6,617 nt of DNA from NCBI GenBank assembly GCA_937995995.1, contig CALKIP010000043.1, forward strand, positions 1 through 6,617, read 5' to 3'. How positions within the stretch are numbered: the first letter of the stretch is position 1; each line of letters opens with the position of its first letter. The notes under the pieces were generated by a model, which saw only the letters and a list, made by a program, of their open reading frames with translations, did not search any database and had not been told where the DNA came from. Of the stretch, positions 1-5,623 are shown piece after piece. This DNA is from an uncultured bacterium. GTDB taxonomy: Bacteria > Gemmatimonadota > Gemmatimonadetes > Longimicrobiales > RSA9. The position numbers were made by a program, and so were the translations under genes.

Positions 1-18
1 TCGAAGGCCCCGCGCTGA

Positions 19-684
19 TCAAGGCTGCACTGGCGGCGGTGGGCTAGGCGGCGGCTGGACACCGCGCGGGCGCAGATAGTCGAAGCGCAGATAGAGCCGC
101 TCGTCGAAGCCGGAGAAACGTTCCTCGCGGTAGAGCTCCAGCCTCACCATGGGATCGTGTGGCGCGCCGCCGCGCCAGCGCACCCCGATCCCCGCCGAGG
201 CCACGGGAACGAGCTGTGTCCCTTCGGGATTCTCTTGCAGCTTCCAGCCCGCGTACGCGCCGCCGCCCACCACCGCGTAGATCTCGAGCGGCTCACCGTT
301 CCGGAGCTGAATGATGTCCCCGGTAAGCACGCGCTCCAATCCGACCTGCAGTCCACTGAGTGCGCCGGCATCGTTGTAGCCGTAGAAGCTGATCCCGGCA
401 CCGAGCCCCGCACGCATGGTCCAGCCGCCGTTCTGGCCGAGTGGCCACGACTGGCCCACGAACGCCATCAGGTCGTAGTTGTTGTTCTCCGCGTAGTAGA
501 GCCCACCGAACGTCCAGTACGATCCCGCTACGCTTCGCGTGTTTTCATCGATTTCCAGCGCGGCAGACGAATCGGTCGGTTGTTGGCTCCGCTGGGTCGG
601 GGACTGCTGCCGTGCAGCCACGGGAGAGGTCGCGGCGAGGAGTCCGAGGACGAGCCCGAAGAAGATCGATCGGCGCATGTTCAT
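19..684 (-). CDS. Secreted outer-membrane beta-barrel-like protein with proline-rich C-terminal tail
   Basis: I do not recognise a named family for this 221-residue protein. Residues 4-24 form a basic-then-hydrophobic signal peptide with a plausible signal peptidase I site after PVAA (about residue 24). A polar Q/S/T-rich linker runs to about residue 50. From about 55 to 204 there are alternating hydrophobic/polar strands rich in glycine and aromatics (for example WTFGGLYYAE, GAGISFYGY, IYAVVGGGAYAGW, LYLRFDYL), as in small 8-strand outer-membrane barrels. After the last strand the chain continues into a proline-rich tail (207-221), whereas barrels usually end at the terminal aromatic strand. 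It is the last gene of the envelope cluster, 147 bases after the COG3014-like gene. The start is uncertain: an ATG at 678 (codon 3) has a weak GGA seven bases upstream, better spaced than for the ATG at 684. The barrel call is inferred from sequence pattern only. Confidence 0.75.
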   Translation of the reverse strand: MNMRRSIFFGLVLGLLAATSPVAARQQSPTQRSQQPTDSSAALEIDENTRSVAGSYWTFGGLYYAENNNYDLMAFVGQSWPLGQNGGWTMRAGLGAGISFYGYNDAGALSGLQVGLERVLTGDIIQLRNGEPLEIYAVVGGGAYAGWKLQENPEGTQLVPVASAGIGVRWRGGAPHDPMVRLELYREERFSGFDERLYLRFDYLRPRGVQPPPSPPPPVQP

Positions 685-831
685 TTCCGTTTTCTGTGCG
701 GGCGCGGCATCGCTGCCCGTGTCGGGTGCAGTCTCATCTCGTGTGCCGCGTGCAAGATCGGGTCCTGCGCCGAAGTCGCACGGTGCGTGATCATGACGGC
801 CGAACGCTGCACGGGGACAGCGTCGTGTTCC
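685..831 (-). other. Gap between the COG3014-like gene and the barrel gene
   Basis: This 147-base gap separates the third and fourth genes of the minus-strand cluster. No convincing -35/-10 pair is seen. The inverted repeat ACGCTG (804-809) / CAGCGT (818-823), with an 8-base loop, lies just after the stop codon at 832-834. On the minus strand it could form a short hairpin, but no T-run follows, so it would be at most a weak attenuator or an mRNA 3' end. Whether the barrel gene is co-transcribed with the lipoproteins or has its own promoter cannot be decided from the sequence. Confidence 0.35.
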
Positions 832-2325
832 TCAATGCCAGCTTCGGGCGGAGAGGACCGTGATCGTGCCGGGGCGGACCTCGACCGATCCGATCACGAC
901 TCGCCGGGCATTCGCCCCTCCAGAGCCGATCTGGAGTGCGATCTCGTGGGTACCGGGTGGAAGGCGCAGGCGCGCGAGCCCGACCCGGGCCGGAAGAAGC
1001 TGCCAGGACCGAGTGTCCGCCTGTTCGAGCAGCGCCGTCCCCACGTTGGTGAGCGCGCCGAGCACGCGGCCCACCCATTCCGCATCCCCTCCCACGTTAC
1101 GCTCCACTCCCCGGGTCAGTGCGAGCTTGGAGATCGCGCGTGCGACCGTCCGGGCCATGACGAGCGTGCGCTCGTCCTCGAAATCGCGTACCACCGCCTC
1201 CGATACATCCGCCGGGTAGAGGAGCGACGCGGTCGCACCGTCACCCGTCACCACCTGGACCCTTCGCGCGGGCTCCCGGTCCAGACGGAACGTGGGCCAG
1301 GCGACTCGAAGTATGTACGGATTACCGTAATCGGTGCAGTCCTCTTTCTCGTCGCCGTTCTCTTTCTGCTCACGTTCGGCTCGCCTCCGGCACGCGTCCT
1401 CGTAATAGCGGTCCGAAGGCAGATCCACGAAGATCGTCGGCGGCCGGCGGTCGTACCAGCGGCTGTGGCCGGGACTCATGAGGCCGTAGGCGACGATGCG
1501 CGCAGCGACCTCGGCGGCGGCGGCCGCGCGCTCATCGCCCTCGGAGCCGGTCAGCCACTCGACCTCCACGGGGTGCAACGGCACGACCAGCGACTGCTCG
1601 ACCCTGTGTGCCACATACGCCTGCTCGACCACCACCACCACCTCACCCAACGTGTCCGGCAGCGCCTCGGGCTCGGGGAGCGTGTCGCCACGAGAGGCGA
1701 GAATCAGTGCGTTCCTGTAGGCGACGTCGGCGTCGGTCCACTCGCCCGTGGCTTCGAAGACGATCCCGGTGAAGTAGCGCAGGAAGGCGCGAAGCCGGAC
1801 GGTGCGCGGGTCGGCGTCGCGACTCGCCTCCCGTTCGAGGAGAGAGGCGAGGCGCCGGGCCTCGACGGCCGCGCCCACCCGGTCCTCCTGCCGCAGCCGG
1901 TTCAGCGCGCCGTAGTAGTGGATCAGCAGGCGCTCGGTCCAGCCGGGCTCGTAGGCGAGCGTCTTGTCGCTCGTTACCAGCGAGAGCGCTGCCCGGGACA
2001 CGCTCTTGGTGTAGCGGTCCTCGGCCAGATCGGCCGCGCGCTGGAGCGCGACGTTGCTCGTATCGTACGCGCCGGCGTAGTGGGCAAGGATCCCCGTGTA
2101 GAGCGCCTGAAGCAGCTCGTCGTCCGGTGCGGCGTCCGCATCGGGCAACACGGCGGCGAGCGCCGAGTCCGCGTGGCCGAGGGCGAGGAGTCGGCGGAGT
2201 CGGTCGTCCTGGCTCTGGAGCCCGCTCGGAGCGACGTCGTAGTGCGAGAAGAGCCGGGCGCACCCCGTGCTCGCCACGAGCGTGAGCCCGACGAGCACGA
2301 GGTGGCGCAGGCCGGCGCCGCACAT
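832..2325 (-). CDS. COG3014-like lipoprotein with N-terminal TPR-like repeats
   Basis: Predicted lipoprotein of 497 residues from the preferred start. A short basic segment and hydrophobic stretch (LRHLVLVGLTLVASTG) end at a lipobox-type cysteine (residue 22). Residues about 43-205 are helical and TPR-like (DDELLQALYTGILAHYAGAYDTSNVALQRA; RLLIHYYGALNRL; VFEATGEWTDADVAYRNALIL). Next comes a GEVVVVVEQ strand, then a beta-rich C-terminal part with a VAWPTFR segment, a conserved-looking helical stretch (RTVARAISKLALTRG, about 392-406) and SWQLLPARVGLARLRLPPGTHEIAL (about 440-464). This order matches my memory of COG3014-type proteins encoded beside lpoB in Gammaproteobacteria. A charged segment holds two cysteines (312 and 330). 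The ATG at 2340 would add five residues, but only the ATG at 2325 has a Shine-Dalgarno match (GAGG, 7-base spacing). The gap to the preceding gene is 18 bases. Its molecular function is unknown; a periplasm-facing scaffold role is inference. Confidence 0.85.
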   Translation of the reverse strand: MCGAGLRHLVLVGLTLVASTGCARLFSHYDVAPSGLQSQDDRLRRLLALGHADSALAAVLPDADAAPDDELLQALYTGILAHYAGAYDTSNVALQRAADLAEDRYTKSVSRAALSLVTSDKTLAYEPGWTERLLIHYYGALNRLRQEDRVGAAVEARRLASLLEREASRDADPRTVRLRAFLRYFTGIVFEATGEWTDADVAYRNALILASRGDTLPEPEALPDTLGEVVVVVEQAYVAHRVEQSLVVPLHPVEVEWLTGSEGDERAAAAAEVAARIVAYGLMSPGHSRWYDRRPPTIFVDLPSDRYYEDACRRRAEREQKENGDEKEDCTDYGNPYILRVAWPTFRLDREPARRVQVVTGDGATASLLYPADVSEAVVRDFEDERTLVMARTVARAISKLALTRGVERNVGGDAEWVGRVLGALTNVGTALLEQADTRSWQLLPARVGLARLRLPPGTHEIALQIGSGGANARRVVIGSVEVRPGTITVLSARSWH

Positions 2326-2343
2326 TGCACGGCCTCGCATCGA

Positions 2344-3144
2344 TCAGCCGTCGTGTTTCTCCAGGATGATGATCCGCTCACGGGCGTGGGCGATCGCATC
2401 GGCCATCTTCGCGTAGGCGTCGCCGACCGCCTCGATCTTCTCCAGCTCCAGTCGGTGCAGGAAGAGGCGATAGCGGACGAGCGCCTCGATCGGCCGTAGC
2501 TGCTTGTCGAGTACGGTGGCAATGCGGTAGTCGAGGAGCGGATCGGCACGGAGCACGCTCGCGCGATCGTAGCGGTCGAGCGCACCGTCCAGGTCGCCGC
2601 GGGCCACGAGGTCGTCACCTTCGCGGATCAGCATCTCGGCGAGTGCGGCGGCGCGCCCGGTCGTCGTGGCGTCCTCAGGCGAGTCGACCAGACGCACGCC
2701 CTGCGCCTCGTTGTAGCTGTAGGCCGCCACACGTCCGCCTCGAAGCTGTACCATTGCGATCTCGCCCACCGCATCCCGGGCGGCATGGGTTTCTGAGACG
2801 GGCACCATTACGGTGGCGTTGCCCGCGCGGCGCACGGTCCACGCGCTCGGCGTCGTCCGCGTCGCGGCCATGACCTGCGTCTCACTCATGCCGAGCGCCA
2901 CCTCGCCACGCGTGATGGCCCGGCAGACCTCGGGCTGGCAGCTCGCGAGTGCTTCCGCGGTCAGGGCATCGCGCTCGTCCAGCCGCTCGGCCTCATCGAC
3001 GGCCGCCTGGTTCCGCACGACCGCGACCGTGCCATCGACGCTCCTCACCCGGTCACCGTTCTCCAGAATCGGCTCCTCACGGATTCGCTTCGGCGTGCAC
3101 GCGGCCAGGGCCAGGATCGCCAGCACGAACCAACGATTCGTCAT
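2344..3144 (-). CDS. Lipoprotein with BamE/SmpA-like domain and C-terminal TPRs
   Basis: Predicted lipoprotein of 266 residues. The signal peptide is very short, with lipobox LAAC and the lipidated cysteine at residue 16. Residues about 75-152 read like a BamE/SmpA domain: a helix with the G-x-V-x-x-G-M-S-E-T-Q-V pattern (80-91), then strands ending in VQLRGGRVAAYSYNEAQGVRLV. Before it sits a CxxxxC pair (C69, C74) that could form a disulfide. Residues about 163-232 look like two TPRs (GDDLVARGDLDGALDRYDRASVLRADP and the following pair of helices), and the C-terminus is a charged helix. The ATG at 3144 is chosen over the in-frame GTG at 3150 because a full AGGAGG (3155-3150) lies 5 bases before the ATG and overlaps the GTG. 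It sits between the lpoB-like gene (37-base gap) and the COG3014-like gene. BamE homology is inferred from a motif pattern; function is unknown. Confidence 0.85.
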   Translation of the reverse strand: MTNRWFVLAILALAACTPKRIREEPILENGDRVRSVDGTVAVVRNQAAVDEAERLDERDALTAEALASCQPEVCRAITRGEVALGMSETQVMAATRTTPSAWTVRRAGNATVMVPVSETHAARDAVGEIAMVQLRGGRVAAYSYNEAQGVRLVDSPEDATTTGRAAALAEMLIREGDDLVARGDLDGALDRYDRASVLRADPLLDYRIATVLDKQLRPIEALVRYRLFLHRLELEKIEAVGDAYAKMADAIAHARERIIILEKHDG

Positions 3145-3157
3145 GCGCACCTCCTAT
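3145..3157 (-). promoter_or_regulatory. Strong ribosome binding site deciding the start of the BamE-TPR lipoprotein
   Basis: On the minus strand the sequence reads ATAGGAGGTGCGC and is followed directly by ATG at 3144. AGGAGG occupies 3155-3150, five bases from the ATG, which is good spacing. The in-frame GTG at 3150-3148 overlaps the Shine-Dalgarno itself and is therefore unlikely to be the initiation codon. Confidence 0.75.
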
Positions 3158-3181
3158 GGGGGTTGCAGTCCCTCGCCGTCT

Positions 3182-3811
3182 TCACCAGCCGAGGCGGCTG
3201 CGCTCGATGTACTTCTTGATCTTGTGCTGGCCGACCCAGATCTTCTCGTTCGATTCCAGGTCCACGAGCGTCGCGTCGACCTGGTAGTAGACGATCTTCT
3301 CCCGTCCTTCCTGGTCTTCGATGGCCTGCAGTTCGCCCTGGAGCATGTACCGGGCGCCGAGTTCCTGGCCGATGCGGGCCCGCGTGTCGGCGCGTGCGTT
3401 CTCCTGCTGGTCCTCACGCTCCGCCCGCACGCCCTGCCGCTCGTCCGCACTCGCCACGACGCGCACCGCACCCGAGTTGACGAAGGCGCGCTCCAGGTCG
3501 CGGACGAACGTGCCGACCGGGATGTGCTCAAGCGTCCGGTTGTCGAAGCTGCCCACGATCACCGCCGGCCGCTGGCCACCGTGCATCTCCGAGTAGACGC
3601 GTGCCCAAGGCGCCGAAAGGCTCTGCTGGATCAACTCGTTCGCGACCAGTCGCGAGTCGGTGTCGTTCCAACGGCCCGAGAGGTCCGTGACCGAGGAAGG
3701 ATCGATGCGCGTGACCGTCTTGCCGCCACACGCCGCCGATCCGGCGACGACCACCGCAAGCACCAGAAGACGCAGCAGGGGGGAAGTTTTTGCAGGAACT
3801 ACGTGAGACAT
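3182..3811 (-). CDS. lpoB: LpoB-family penicillin-binding protein activator lipoprotein
   Basis: A 209-residue lipoprotein of the LpoB (YcfM) family. In Escherichia coli LpoB is an outer-membrane lipoprotein that reaches across the periplasm to stimulate the peptidoglycan synthase PBP1B. Here an N-terminal hydrophobic segment (12-27) ends at a lipobox-like GSAAC with the lipidated cysteine at 28. The mature part carries family hallmarks: TRIDPSSVTDLSGRWNDTDSRLVA (34-57), RPAVIVGSFDNRTLEHIPVGTFVRDLERAFVNSG (81-114), REDQQENA (132-139), IGQELGARYMLQGEL (147-161) and a final IEDQEGREKIVYYQVDATLVDLESNEKIWVGQHKIKKYI (164-202). No long disordered linker like that of the E. coli protein is present. 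GGAGG sits 4 bases upstream of the ATG. It is the first gene of the minus-strand envelope operon. Family membership is well supported. Activation of a PBP1B-type partner is not, because that partner's UB2H domain is best known from Gammaproteobacteria. Confidence 0.9.
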   Translation of the reverse strand: MSHVVPAKTSPLLRLLVLAVVVAGSAACGGKTVTRIDPSSVTDLSGRWNDTDSRLVANELIQQSLSAPWARVYSEMHGGQRPAVIVGSFDNRTLEHIPVGTFVRDLERAFVNSGAVRVVASADERQGVRAEREDQQENARADTRARIGQELGARYMLQGELQAIEDQEGREKIVYYQVDATLVDLESNEKIWVGQHKIKKYIERSRLGW

Positions 3812-4150
3812 TTCGCCTCCAGTGGTGGGGTCCCTGGCCGGATTCTACACGAGCGTCGGTGCCTTCGTTCGCGACTGCCGACCCGACCGGCCGCTCCCGT
3901 ACCTATAACGACGTACCAGTCATAATGTTGTGACACCTGGACCCATTTGCGCAAATCTGGCCCGCGTGCGTAGGTTGGGCGGGAAATGTGGATCGCGCCG
4001 TCGCAAGGGCATTTACAGGCATTGCGCTCCGTCGAGCATGGATTCTGCAGCGAGATTCGGCACGTGGCGAATGTCACAGATCATCGTCCTCGCGCGTTCC
4101 TTCGACCGAACCGAGGCCTACGAGCAGCAGACGAGAGCCCGGATTGTATC
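3812..4150. other. Divergent intergenic region without a supported gene
   Basis: This stretch of 339 bases lies between the start of the lpoB-like gene (minus) and the zinc-ribbon gene (plus). Reading frames through it have no recognisable protein content. It includes the lpoB-like Shine-Dalgarno (GGAGG at 3820-3816, minus), an AT-richer islet around 3901-3956, a direct repeat CGTACC (3898-3903 and 3912-3917), and the palindrome at 3945-3956. On the minus strand a TATAGG (3907-3902) resembles a -10 box, but no matching -35 element lies at the right distance. I see no tRNA and no terminator with a T-run. Confidence 0.4.
3945..3956. promoter_or_regulatory. Perfect 12-base palindrome, candidate operator
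   Basis: ATTTGCGCAAAT is a perfect dyad in an AT-richer islet of an otherwise GC-rich intergenic region, about 135 bases upstream of the lpoB-like start. Its symmetry and its place between divergent genes fit a dimeric regulator site. No regulator gene is adjacent, and a chance occurrence or another DNA-binding role cannot be excluded. Confidence 0.3.
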
Positions 4151-4330
4151 ATGAAGCCTGCACGTTGTCCCTACTGCCGATCCTCCGACACCGACAGACC
4201 GTACGTGCGCCCGTCGGCCATAGCCATGCTGACCCGGATCTTTCCGCGACTCCGACGCCGGGTATGCCGCAACTGCGGACGCCATCACTGGGCGATCCAT
4301 TCCTCTCGACAGACCCGCCGCGCCACCTGA
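4151..4330 (+). CDS. Small zinc-ribbon protein (59 residues)
   Basis: The 59-residue product has two CxxC knuckles, C6-P-Y-C9 and C39-R-N-C42-G, separated by 29 residues that include an arginine-rich segment (FPRLRRRV). This is the arrangement of a small treble-clef or zinc-ribbon protein that binds one zinc ion, and it recalls short bacterial proteins of the form CPxC...RPYRCRxCGRRFW. The protein is basic throughout, so nucleic-acid binding is possible, but its function is unknown. The ATG is chosen because the cysteine motif begins just after it. The frame is open further upstream, but that part looks non-coding. The Shine-Dalgarno is weak: GAGAG at 4133-4137 lies 13 bases upstream. Codon use includes AGA and ATA, which are unusual for the neighbourhood. 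Palindromes follow the stop codon directly. Confidence 0.6.
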   Translation: MKPARCPYCRSSDTDRPYVRPSAIAMLTRIFPRLRRRVCRNCGRHHWAIHSSRQTRRAT

Positions 4331-4353
4331 GGCACGTGCCGCACGGCGCCGTG
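4331..4353 (+). terminator. Two adjacent perfect palindromes after the zinc-ribbon stop; possible transcription end
   Basis: GGCACGTGCC (4331-4340) and CACGGCGCCGTG (4342-4353) are perfect inverted repeats that follow the TGA of the zinc-ribbon gene immediately. Their RNA could fold into short GC-rich hairpins, but loops must be taken from the stems and there is no T-run, so this is not a classical intrinsic terminator. A smaller hairpin CCCTT-CAC-AAGGG lies at 4370-4382. Confidence 0.3.
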
Positions 4354-4517
4354 TTCCACTGAACGGGCGCCCTTCACAAGGGTCGTCAACTGGCACCCCC
4401 GCCCGCGCTTCGTTACCTTCCTTGATCGTCTGGCCCCGGGATCCGCGGTCGTCCGTTTTCGGGAAAGTTTCGGTGTGCGTGGGGTAGCATTACGCATCCG
4501 GGACGAGAGCCGGGGCG

Positions 4518-4539
4518 GGCGCGGCCGAGGGGCCGCGTC
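4518..4539 (+). other. GC-rich hairpin in the presumed ruvB leader
   Basis: CGCGGCC (4520-4526), loop GAGG (4527-4530) and GGCCGCG (4531-4537) form a perfect 7-base-pair stem. A G-T and a G-C pair extend it to 4518-4539. It ends 39 bases upstream of the ruvB ATG. Such a stem would be very stable in mRNA and could influence ruvB expression or be a transcription end for upstream RNA. No T-run follows and no riboswitch class is recognised. Confidence 0.35.
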
Positions 4540-4578
4540 GTAGCCGGCCGAGAGGCAACCCTCCATCGCAGGCAGCCG

Positions 4579-5622
4579 ATGCGATCCGAGATCACGACCC
4601 CTGAAGTATTGACCGAGGAGAGTGCGGTCGAACTCTCTCTGAGACCTCAGCGTCTGGCCGAATTCGTGGGCCAACCGAAGGTGAAGGAGAGTTTGAAGAT
4701 CGCGGTCGATGCGGCGCTGGCTCGTCGCGAGCCGCTGGACCACGTCCTCTTCCACGGCCCGCCGGGGCTGGGGAAGACGACGCTCGCGATGCTGATGGCG
4801 CGCGAGCTGGGCGTCAACATCAAGACGACGTCGGGCCCGGTGCTCGAGAAGCCGGGCGATCTGGTCGGCATCCTGACCAACCTGCGCGAAGGCGACATCC
4901 TCTTCATCGACGAGATCCATCGTCTGCGGCCGATCATCGAGGAGTTCCTCTACCCGGCGATGGAGGACTACAAGATCGACATCCGGCTGTCCGAGGGCCC
5001 ACGGGCCCAGACGGTGACGATGCCGGTCGAGCGGTTCACGCTGGTCGGCGCGACGACGCGTTTCGGACTGCTCACGCCGCCGATGCGCGCGCGGTTCGGG
5101 ATCATCCAGCGGCTGAACTACTACGACACGAAGGAACTGGCGTTCATCATCGAGCGCAGCGCCGAGATCCTGCAGGTGGAGTGCGATTCGGATGGCGCGC
5201 GGGAGATCGCACGCCGTTCCAGGGGTACGCCGCGAGTCGCGAACCGACTGCTTCGCCGGGTCCGAGACTACGCGCAGGTCCGGGCGGACGGCGTGATCAC
5301 GAAGGCCGTCGCGGACGAGGCCTTGCAGATGCTCGACGGGGACGAGTACGGACTCGACGAGATGGACGGCCGGGTGATCAAGGCGCTGATCGAGCACTTC
5401 GACGGCGGCCCCGTCGGTCTGAACACGCTCGCCGTGGCGGTAGGCGAGGACGCGGGGACGCTGGAGGAAGTCTACGAGCCGTTCCTGATCCAGAATGGGT
5501 TCCTGATGCGCACGCCGCGTGGGCGAGTGGCAACGAATCGCGCATTCGAGCGGTTCGGCTTCGCGCTTCCGGCGGAGCGGCAGCAGGCACCGGAATCGCA
5601 GCAGAGCCTGTTCGAGGGTTGA
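4579..5622 (+). CDS. ruvB: Holliday junction branch migration ATPase RuvB
   Basis: RuvB is the hexameric AAA+ motor that, with RuvA, drives branch migration of Holliday junctions in recombinational repair; RuvC then cuts the junction. The 347-residue length is usual. Visible hallmarks are the N-terminal LSLRPQRLAEFVGQ (19-32), Walker A GPPGLGKTT (60-68), Walker B ILFIDEIH (107-114), the hairpin region that contacts RuvA (about 130-148), sensor 1 GATTR (157-161), arginine-finger region MRARFG (169-174), sensor 2 GTPRVANRLLRR (216-227), and a C-terminal winged helix with GGPVGLNTLAVAVGED and YEPFLIQNGFLMRTPRGR. The start fits family alignments. Upstream there is only AGG (4570-4572), 6 bases away, a weak Shine-Dalgarno. 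No ruvA or ruvC precedes it in this window. It heads the run ruvB, unknown ORF, queA. I found neither a promoter nor a clear LexA box. Confidence 0.98.
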   Translation: MRSEITTPEVLTEESAVELSLRPQRLAEFVGQPKVKESLKIAVDAALARREPLDHVLFHGPPGLGKTTLAMLMARELGVNIKTTSGPVLEKPGDLVGILTNLREGDILFIDEIHRLRPIIEEFLYPAMEDYKIDIRLSEGPRAQTVTMPVERFTLVGATTRFGLLTPPMRARFGIIQRLNYYDTKELAFIIERSAEILQVECDSDGAREIARRSRGTPRVANRLLRRVRDYAQVRADGVITKAVADEALQMLDGDEYGLDEMDGRVIKALIEHFDGGPVGLNTLAVAVGEDAGTLEEVYEPFLIQNGFLMRTPRGRVATNRAFERFGFALPAERQQAPESQQSLFEG

Positions 5623-5623
5623 A

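Noticed and set aside
1..18. Possible end of a plus-strand gene (frame ending in TGA at 16-18)
   Set aside because: Only five codons are visible, which is not enough to support a gene.
1626..1646. Short run of CAC/ACC triplets resembling a tandem repeat
   Set aside because: It encodes the VVVVV strand in the conserved GEVVVVVEQ segment of the COG3014-like protein on the minus strand; it is coding sequence, not a repeat element.
157..2499. 780-codon open frame on the plus strand
   Set aside because: It lies antisense to the barrel and COG3014-like genes, has no recognisable motif and crosses several gene boundaries. High GC makes long antisense frames common.
3148..3150. GTG as start of the BamE-TPR lipoprotein
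   Set aside because: It overlaps the AGGAGG ribosome site that serves the ATG at 3144.
2813..3925. 370-codon open frame on the plus strand
   Set aside because: It is antisense to the LpoB-like and BamE-TPR genes, both of which have clear signal peptides and ribosome sites on the other strand.
4353..4364. GTTC-N4-GAAC dyad upstream of ruvB as an SOS (LexA) box
   Set aside because: The half-sites are in the opposite order to the Gram-positive GAAC-N4-GTTC box and do not fit the alphaproteobacterial spacing. It also lies over 200 bases from ruvB.
3812..4578. tRNA, CRISPR array or insertion sequence in the intergenic region
   Set aside because: No T-loop GGTTCRA motif, no cloverleaf arms, no regularly spaced repeats, and no terminal inverted repeats with a transposase were seen.
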